From an uncultured Clostridia bacterium (GTDB lineage: Bacteria; Bacillota; Clostridia; Oscillospirales; Oscillospiraceae), in the NCBI GenBank assembly GCA_946006895.1, contig CAMFZO010000028.1:1-11195 (forward strand): a stretch of DNA of 11,195 nucleotides. Direction: 5' to 3'. The translations under genes and the position numbers were made by a program. The notes beneath the pieces were generated by a model that worked only from the letters and a program-made list of their open reading frames with translations, was not told the origin of the DNA and did not search any database. Shown one piece after another: positions 6,796 to 11,195 of this stretch; positions within the stretch are counted from its first letter, which is position 1; each line of letters begins with the position of its first letter.

Positions 6796-7737
6796 CTATT
6801 CGGTGCGGAGCCGGGGATTTAGCACTTCATCCAGGCCGTGGGAAAAGAAGAAGCAGCCCATGCCGAAAATTGCGATGGCGGCAATGGGTGAGAGGAAATA
6901 CCACAGGGCGCTGGAGCCATAGATAGCTGCGGTCTTGGATACGGCAATCTGGATCATCATGCCCCAATGGGTCGCAGAAAAATCCGCCATGCCAAGGAAC
7001 ATCAGCGAGACCGCTGAGGAGATGGAGTTGCGCATGGTGAAGATCATATTCATGGTGAGGTAAGAGGTGATGCCGGGTAGCAGCTCATTAAAAATAATGT
7101 GCCGTGTGGGTAGTCCCAGGATCCTGGCGGCGGAAATATAGTCTCTCGTCATCACAGAAAGAATCTGTGCGCGGATCGCCTTGGCAAGACCCGCCCAGGA
7201 CCAGACAGAAAGAACAAAGGCAAAGGTAAAATAGTTATTTGCCTTGACGATCATGGACAGCAGCATCATGACCGGCAACGACGGCACGGTCATGATCACG
7301 TCGATCAGAATATTGAGCAGCCAGTTCACCACGCCCTTGGTAAAGGCGGCAAGCATACCCATAACAGTCGCAATAACAAGCGTCATAACTGCGGTGATGG
7401 CGGCAACGGTGAGGACCTCTCGCGCCCCGTATACAATCATCTTCAAAGTGTCGCGTCCCATGTGATCGGTGCCGAGGATGTGCTCTGCGGAGGGTCCCAG
7501 CAGCTTATTGGCCATATCGGAACGCATATCGTCGGCGTCGATCAGAAAGGGGCCGAAGACTGCCGTCAGGAAAAAGATCAGAAGAATCACAGCTCCAAAG
7601 CAAGCGCTCTTATTTTTTCCAAGGGCACGAAAAAAACCGAAAAATGAATCCTTCGAGGAGGATTTTGACACATGATACGCTCTTGCCAGCGCCTCACTGT
7701 CTGATGCCAGTGCGCGGATATTATTTTTCCTTTTCAT
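6796..7737 (-). CDS. dppC: Dipeptide/oligopeptide ABC transporter permease DppC
   Basis: This complete 313-residue inner-membrane permease has the family's usual length. A soluble N-terminus is followed by a membrane segment at about 47-66, then the OppC-type motif GTDHMGRD (89-96). Four or five more hydrophobic segments surround the cytoplasmic EAA loop (RDYISAARILGLP, about 198-210), which docks onto the ATPase. The C-terminus LDEVLNPRLRTE is typical. With DppB it should form the channel for peptides, or possibly other small solutes such as nickel complexes or glycosides, since this family's substrate varies. The ATG lies 1 base after the dppB stop (TGATATG), and AGGGG at 7745-7749 is the ribosome binding site, so dppB and dppC are translationally coupled. 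Confidence 0.93.
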   Translation of the reverse strand: MKRKNNIRALASDSEALARAYHVSKSSSKDSFFGFFRALGKNKSACFGAVILLIFFLTAVFGPFLIDADDMRSDMANKLLGPSAEHILGTDHMGRDTLKMIVYGAREVLTVAAITAVMTLVIATVMGMLAAFTKGVVNWLLNILIDVIMTVPSLPVMMLLSMIVKANNYFTFAFVLSVWSWAGLAKAIRAQILSVMTRDYISAARILGLPTRHIIFNELLPGITSYLTMNMIFTMRNSISSAVSLMFLGMADFSATHWGMMIQIAVSKTAAIYGSSALWYFLSPIAAIAIFGMGCFFFSHGLDEVLNPRLRTE

Positions 7738-7738
7738 A

Positions 7739-8728
7739 TCATTTCCCCCTTATGCGAATCCGCGGATCAATGACAGAATACAGGATCTCCGCCGCCTGGT
7801 TTGCAAGCACGATTGCAATGGTCAGGACAAGAAACATTCCCTGCATCAGAGGATAGTCACGGCCAGAGATGGCAGAACTGAAGAAGTAACCCATACCCGG
7901 ATAATTGAAGGTGTTTTCCACCAGCACTGACCCGGCAAACATACTACCAAAGGTGATGGCAAGCTGTGTGATCTGCGGCAAAATGGCATTCTTCCCCACA
8001 TAGGAGCTGACGATTCGTCGTTGACGCAGACCTCGCGCTTTTGCAGAAACAATGTAATCTTCTCCCAGAACGCTGACTGCCAGGGCCCTCATGCCAAGTG
8101 CCCAACCGCCGACGGAAGTCAGCACCCAGGTGAGTATGGGAAGGACTGCGTGTTTTGCCACACTGGCAATAAACTCACTGTTCCAGCCCGGCGTCAGGTC
8201 TGTATCATAATTCCCTCGCATGGGAAGCCAGCCCAGCTTGACGGAAAAAAGGATAATCAAAAGAAATCCGATGATAAATGCGGGTACCGAGCCGATCACG
8301 GAATCATAGGCCGTCATCAGCTTGTTCAGCAGCGACTTGCGTTTCCAGCCGCAGTATACGCCAAGGAGCGTCCCCAAGAAGAAAGAGATCAGCAGCGCGA
8401 CGGAGGAAACCAGCAGTGTCCACGGCAGCACCTCAGCGATAATTTCCGAAACAGGCGCCCGCCGAAGAATGGACTCGCCCAAATCTCCCCGGACAATCCG
8501 TCCCAGATAACTGATATACTGTTTTGCAAGCGGAATATCCGGGTCATAATTCAAGCGCGCTTTTGCCTGTTCCACAGCCTCTTCCCAGGACACGCCCATT
8601 CCTGCGTGAATGTTGACGGCCATCGTCTCCACCGGGTCGCCGGGCATGAGCCGGATGACAAAAAAAGTAATAGTCGTCGAGAAGAGAACGGTAAACAGTA
8701 TCAGGAGCAGCCTCTTACCGATTTTCAT
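7739..8728 (-). CDS. dppB: Dipeptide/oligopeptide ABC transporter permease DppB
   Basis: This complete 329-residue permease has the normal DppB/OppB length. The first membrane helix (about 6-25) leads into RLMPGDPVE, the family hallmark. Five further hydrophobic segments follow (around 104-124, 143-163, 194-215, 250-270 and 295-315). The EAA loop GEDYIVSAKARGLRQRR lies at 222-238 and the motif ENTFNYPGMG at 271-280. It should pair with DppC in a transporter powered by DppD/DppF-type ATPases and fed by an extracytoplasmic binding protein. The tail of a probable binding protein lies 47 bases upstream, giving the usual order of binding protein, B, C, D. AGGAGG at 8736-8741 sits 7 bases before the ATG. 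The substrate is not evident from the sequence. Confidence 0.94.
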   Translation of the reverse strand: MKIGKRLLLILFTVLFSTTITFFVIRLMPGDPVETMAVNIHAGMGVSWEEAVEQAKARLNYDPDIPLAKQYISYLGRIVRGDLGESILRRAPVSEIIAEVLPWTLLVSSVALLISFFLGTLLGVYCGWKRKSLLNKLMTAYDSVIGSVPAFIIGFLLIILFSVKLGWLPMRGNYDTDLTPGWNSEFIASVAKHAVLPILTWVLTSVGGWALGMRALAVSVLGEDYIVSAKARGLRQRRIVSSYVGKNAILPQITQLAITFGSMFAGSVLVENTFNYPGMGYFFSSAISGRDYPLMQGMFLVLTIAIVLANQAAEILYSVIDPRIRIRGK

Positions 8729-8775
8729 TGTATCGCCTCCTGCGTTGCGTTAGAGGGAAAGATCCTCTCCGAATC

Positions 8776-9132
8776 TTATTCGTAATAGAGGAAGCCGTTG
8801 GCAAGCAGCTTGGCAACGGAAATCAGATCACCGACGGAGTAGACCCAGTGCATGGGGTCCTCCGGGTAGCCTGCCAGATCCTCATCCATGATACGTACAG
8901 GTCCGTATTTCGTAGCAACGGGAAGAATGAAGACCTGTTCGTTATTCAGACGCATCAGAAGCTCCGCGCTGTTCTGCTTTTCCGCTTCCGTGCCGTAGTT
9001 GAGCAGACGGATCTCTCTTGTCACATTTACCTCCGTGCCATCACGGAGTGTCACCCTCAGGGGAATGATCTCCCCGTCCTCATCCATACCGGAGCCGTAA
9101 TACTCCTCAAAACCGATACGGGAACGCGACCA
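8776..9132 (-). CDS. Probable family 5 solute-binding protein of the ABC transporter, C-terminal fragment
   Basis: About 119 codons remain, reading NWSRSRIGFEEYYG near the break and ending with SVGDLISVAKLLANGFLYYE and a TAA stop. The frame is open upstream, so the 5' part is lost at the join near 9135; the internal ATG at 9087 is not the real start. The segment LLNYGTEAEKQNSAELLMRLNNEQVFILPV, written here in overlapping parts as LLNYGTEAEKQ and LMRLNNEQVFILPV, resembles the last helix and strand of extracytoplasmic peptide-binding proteins. It sits directly upstream of dppB, which is the normal place for the binding protein. The lipobox and most of the ligand pocket are missing. The call rests on context plus C-terminal pattern; no full motif is diagnostic. 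Confidence 0.6.
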   Translation of the reverse strand, partial: WSRSRIGFEEYYGSGMDEDGEIIPLRVTLRDGTEVNVTREIRLLNYGTEAEKQNSAELLMRLNNEQVFILPVATKYGPVRIMDEDLAGYPEDPMHWVYSVGDLISVAKLLANGFLYYE

Positions 9133-9138
9133 GTTACA
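9130..9138. other. Probable inverted chimeric join between binding-protein and hisC fragments
   Basis: The minus-strand binding-protein frame is recognisable up to NWSRSRIGF, and the plus-strand hisC frame becomes recognisable at YNVNSMTMAA (from 9135). Both genes point away from this spot and both lack their 5' parts. There is no intergenic DNA, promoter or start codon between them. No insertion sequence or adapter is visible. Confidence 0.75.
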
Positions 9139-9473
9139 ATGTGAACAGCATGACCATGGCGGCGGGACTCGGCGTGCTGTCCGAACCGGACTATACCGAG
9201 AAAAACTGCCGCACCATTGCGGAGAATCGGGAATATACCGCGCAAAAGCTCCGGGAAATGGGCTTTGAGGTCTGCCCCTCCAGGGCGAATTTCCTGTTTG
9301 CCCGAAACGAAAGAATTGCGGGCGAGGAGCTGTACCTTGCGCTGAAGGCGCGCGGCATCCTGATACGGCATTTCTCCCTGGAAAGGATAAAGGATTACAA
9401 TCGCATCACCATCGGCACGAGGGCGCAGATGGATGAATTTCTGAAGGCAACGGAGGAGATCCTGAAGCGATGA
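9135..9473 (+). CDS. hisC: Histidinol-phosphate aminotransferase, C-terminal fragment
   Basis: HisC is a PLP-dependent fold-type I aminotransferase that converts imidazole acetol phosphate to histidinol phosphate in histidine biosynthesis. Only the last 112 codons are here. They begin YNVNSMTMAAGLGVL, the strongly conserved P-Y-N-V-N-S block (with the preceding proline missing), and continue through FEVCPSRANFLFAR, KARGILIRHF and the terminal ITIGTRAQMDEFL. The PLP lysine and the whole N-terminal two thirds are absent. The break coincides with the join near 9135, so the piece is truncated and cannot work as it stands. Its TGA overlaps the start of the following phosphatase gene (ATGA), so the two form a histidine-biosynthesis operon. 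Confidence 0.9.
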   Translation, partial: YNVNSMTMAAGLGVLSEPDYTEKNCRTIAENREYTAQKLREMGFEVCPSRANFLFARNERIAGEELYLALKARGILIRHFSLERIKDYNRITIGTRAQMDEFLKATEEILKR

Positions 9474-10213
9474 CGGACGGAATGATGCTGCAGGACCTTC
9501 ATGTGCATACCAATTTTTGTGACGGAAAAAACACGCCGGAGGAAATGGTGCAGGCGGCGGTCAAGCTGGGGCTTGATGGAATCGGACTCTGCGTCCATTC
9601 GTATACGCCCTTTGACGAGAGCTATTGCGTGAAAAAGGAACGGATCGGGGAATATCTCCGCACGGTCGCGGCATTGAAGGAAAAATATCGGGGCGTGATA
9701 AAAGTCTTGTGCGGTGTGGAGCTGGATCTTTATTCCGATATGCCGACGGACGGCTTCGATTATGTCATCGGCTCCGTGCACTATCTGAAAAACGGGGAGG
9801 ACTATTGCCCGATCGACGAGAATGTCGGGACGCTCCAAAACGCGGTGCAGCGGTATTACGGCGGGGACTGGCTCGCAATGTGCCGCACGTACTACGAGAG
9901 CGTCGCCTGTCTTTCCTCCAGGCCCACGGACATCGTCGGTCATTTTGACCTTGTTACGAAGTTCAACCAAAAAACGCCGCTGTTCGACGAGAACAGCCGG
10001 GACTATCTGTCCCTTGCCGAGGCGGCGGTCGATGCGCTGCTGCCCAGCCGAATCCCCTTTGAGATCAACACCGGGGGAATATCGAGAGGATACCGGGAGG
10101 TTCCGTATCCTGCGCCGCCGCTGCTGGCGTATATCCGGCAAAGGGGCGGAGAAGTGCTCCTGTCCAGCGACGCCCACTGCGCGGCGCATATCGGCTACGG
10201 CTTTGCGCGCTGA
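9470..10213 (+). CDS. hisJ: PHP-family histidinol-phosphatase
   Basis: This 247-residue PHP-domain phosphohydrolase probably removes phosphate from L-histidinol phosphate, the step after HisC. Metal-site motifs are all visible: DLHVHTNFCDG (H11, H13, D18), H43, GVELD (E84), GSVHYL (H104), GHFDLVTKF (H158), EINTGG (E198) and SSDAH (D234, H236). The ATG overlaps the hisC stop (ATGA), and GGAGGAG upstream gives a ribosome binding site, so translation is coupled. The protein stops at IGYGFAR, about 20 residues earlier than B. subtilis HisJ or lactococcal HisK (about 268-269 residues), and so lacks the usual last helix and strand. Catalytic residues are intact, so it may still work, or a frameshift or join lies near 10205. 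Other PHP phosphoesterases share the motifs, but the hisC neighbour favours this call. Confidence 0.88.
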   Translation: MTDGMMLQDLHVHTNFCDGKNTPEEMVQAAVKLGLDGIGLCVHSYTPFDESYCVKKERIGEYLRTVAALKEKYRGVIKVLCGVELDLYSDMPTDGFDYVIGSVHYLKNGEDYCPIDENVGTLQNAVQRYYGGDWLAMCRTYYESVACLSSRPTDIVGHFDLVTKFNQKTPLFDENSRDYLSLAEAAVDALLPSRIPFEINTGGISRGYREVPYPAPPLLAYIRQRGGEVLLSSDAHCAAHIGYGFAR

Positions 10214-10356
10214 CAGAGAATACGCTGACAGCAACGGAACGTCCCGAAACCGGCGCGGCGGCTGTCCGGCAGGAAGAAGGTCTCCGTGGGGATCCTTTGG
10301 TTCTGCGGTGGGCTGCGGAAAGCCGGTTGGGGTGCGTCCCCGGCGGAAAATACAGG

Positions 10357-10392
10357 AAACCGGCGTAGTCGATTTTTCGACTGCGCCGGTTT
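10357..10392. terminator. Convergent intergenic hairpin
   Basis: Arms AAACCGGCGTAGTCGA (10357-10372) and TCGACTGCGCCGGTTT (10377-10392) pair over 16 positions with one G:T-type mismatch around a TTTT loop. The stem is GC-rich and lies 22 bases beyond the stop of the minus-strand regulator and 143 bases beyond the plus-strand phosphatase, so it could end transcription from both sides. T runs after each arm are short. The rest of the 201-base gap (10214-10414) shows only a second copy of GAAACCGGCG (10246-10255), matching 10356-10365, and no convincing gene. Confidence 0.65.
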
Positions 10393-10414
10393 TCAACATC
10401 CCGCAAAGGCTTAA

Positions 10415-11140
10415 TCACAGGTTTTGTATCACTGGGTTTTTTCCGTCTCTGCCGAGGATGGACGAGACAGCGGCGGGAACATCCACGGTGTGATGCTCCA
10501 GGTCTTCAAAGAGGAGGTTTTTAATGCCCTCGGCGTCGCCGTCTTCCAGACAGGTAAGCATGGTACGGTGCTGGTGGATCATATCATCCGCCGCCGTCTT
10601 GTCGGTGATGTAGCGCTTGCCGTAGACCAGCTTGTAAAACGAGAGGCTGTTCCAAAGCGAACGGATTACATTGTAGAGCCTGTCCATGTTGGCATATTGG
10701 TAGATGGCAAAATGAAAGTCGCGGTTGAGGGAATGGATCCGCTTGGGGTCCGGCTCGTCGCTGGCGATCTCCAGCTCAAGCTGCTCCTGGATCGTCCGCA
10801 GCTCCTCAACGCCGTCGGTGTCGATGGCCTGACAGGCGAAATAGGCCGCCTGCGGTTCGAGCATCTGCCGCATCAGATACAGCTCATGCACGTCCTTGTC
10901 GTCCAGCTCGATGAGCTTATAGCCGACATAGGGAATCGCCTCGGCAAGGCCGAGCTGCTCCAGCATGGTAAAGGCCTCCCGCACGGGCATCCTGCTGACG
11001 CCGAGACACTGGGCAATCTTCTCCGCGTTCAGCCGTTCTCCCATGGCCAGCGTCCCGTCCATGATCCAATCGAGAAGGCGCTCCAAAACAAGTTCGTTCA
11101 GTTTTTGTCGCTGAAGTCTCAGATTTTCTGTCGGCGGCAT
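10415..11140 (-). CDS. GntR-family transcriptional regulator, FadR/FCD subfamily
   Basis: This 241-residue DNA-binding regulator has a winged helix at about 12-75 (recognition helix region LGVSRMPVREAFTMLEQLGL) and an all-helical FCD ligand domain from about 83 to 217 (VHELYLMRQMLEPQAA at its start). FCD regulators usually repress genes for sugar-acid, amino-acid or fatty-acid use and release DNA on binding a metabolite, often through a metal. The usual metal set is Asp plus three His. Here the matching positions appear to be N139, H143, H191 and D213, with H216 and H217 nearby, so the site looks altered. An in-frame TGA at 11147-11149 just upstream forces the ATG at 11140. The upstream GAGACGG is a weak ribosome binding site. 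It converges on the hisJ-like gene. Its ligand and targets cannot be told from this window. Confidence 0.9.
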   Translation of the reverse strand: MPPTENLRLQRQKLNELVLERLLDWIMDGTLAMGERLNAEKIAQCLGVSRMPVREAFTMLEQLGLAEAIPYVGYKLIELDDKDVHELYLMRQMLEPQAAYFACQAIDTDGVEELRTIQEQLELEIASDEPDPKRIHSLNRDFHFAIYQYANMDRLYNVIRSLWNSLSFYKLVYGKRYITDKTAADDMIHQHRTMLTCLEDGDAEGIKNLLFEDLEHHTVDVPAAVSSILGRDGKNPVIQNL

Positions 11141-11195
11141 TCCGTCTCATGCAGGACATGGCGGCGTTCGCTGTGGCCGATCTCGACGATCTCAA
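11119..11195 (-). CDS. Possible C-terminal tail of an unrecognised gene upstream of the GntR regulator
   Basis: A minus-strand frame enters from the window edge as EIVEIGHSERRHVLHE and stops at TGA (11121-11119), overlapping the regulator's first codons by 22 bases. The other minus-strand frames are a TGA just inside the edge and the frame that runs on beneath the regulator, so this would be the natural end of an upstream co-transcribed gene. Only 24 codons are visible and I do not recognise the family. It may equally be non-coding leader. Confidence 0.25.
   Translation of the reverse strand, partial: EIVEIGHSERRHVLHETECRRQKI

Noticed and set aside
9057..9180. Insertion sequence or recombinase site explaining the inverted join
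   Set aside because: No terminal inverted repeats, target duplication or transposase sequence could be seen around 9135.
9395..10399. Minus-strand 334-codon open frame opposite hisC/hisJ
   Set aside because: It is a GC-driven shadow. The plus strand holds conserved HisC and PHP metal-site motifs with an ATGA overlap.
9822..10493. Plus-strand 223-codon open frame running through the end of hisJ and the hairpin
   Set aside because: The translation is Arg/Gly/Ser-rich and without a domain. It overlaps hisJ in another frame and runs into the convergent regulator.

Overview
The window looks like one end of an assembled short-read contig from a gut-type member of the Clostridia (Bacillota). The clues are strong AGGAGG-type ribosome binding sites, tightly coupled minus-strand genes, moderate to fairly high G+C, and a very large modular Asp-box surface protein with cysteine-rich linkers. 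The taxonomic placement is inference. The first 46 bases are not biological: they are the end of the Illumina P5 oligo, an i5 index and the Nextera Read 1 transposase adapter. Genomic sequence starts at base 47.

Layout. (1) 47-1169, minus: the first codons of a PfkB/ribokinase-type sugar kinase, translationally coupled to a complete GH172 (DUF2961) glycoside hydrolase. (2) 1210-1249: a strong inverted repeat. (3) 1256-6784, minus: a single 1842-codon reading frame. Its first 38 codons are the start of an oligopeptide/dipeptide ABC ATPase (DppD/OppD type). The other ~1800 codons are a modular secreted-type protein with two tandem sialidase-fold (BNR/Asp-box) domains, four beta-sandwich modules and two Cys-rich segments. 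(4) 6796-8728, minus: the complete permeases dppC and dppB. (5) 8776-~9132, minus: the C-terminal end of a probable family 5 solute-binding protein. (6) ~9135-10213, plus: the C-terminal third of histidinol-phosphate aminotransferase (hisC), overlapping a PHP-type histidinol-phosphatase (hisJ-like) that is short at its C-terminus. (7) 10357-10392: a hairpin between convergent genes. (8) 10415-11140, minus: a GntR/FCD regulator, with a doubtful gene tail beyond it.

Three blocks of genes make sense internally: a glycan block (Asp-box protein, GH172, PfkB kinase), a peptide-transport block (binding protein, DppB, DppC, start of DppD) and a histidine-biosynthesis block (HisC, HisJ). The joins between blocks do not make sense. 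At about 6670 an ABC ATPase is cut just before its Walker A motif and runs in frame into an extracellular protein that has lost its signal peptide. At about 9135 two genes on opposite strands meet with both 5' ends missing. With the untrimmed adapter, the simplest reading is a chimeric contig, through misassembly or amplification chimeras of the kind seen in single-cell libraries. I do not read it as a new transporter-glycosidase fusion. The most interesting real biology is the duplicated Asp-box/beta-sandwich protein next to a GH172 enzyme and a sugar kinase.
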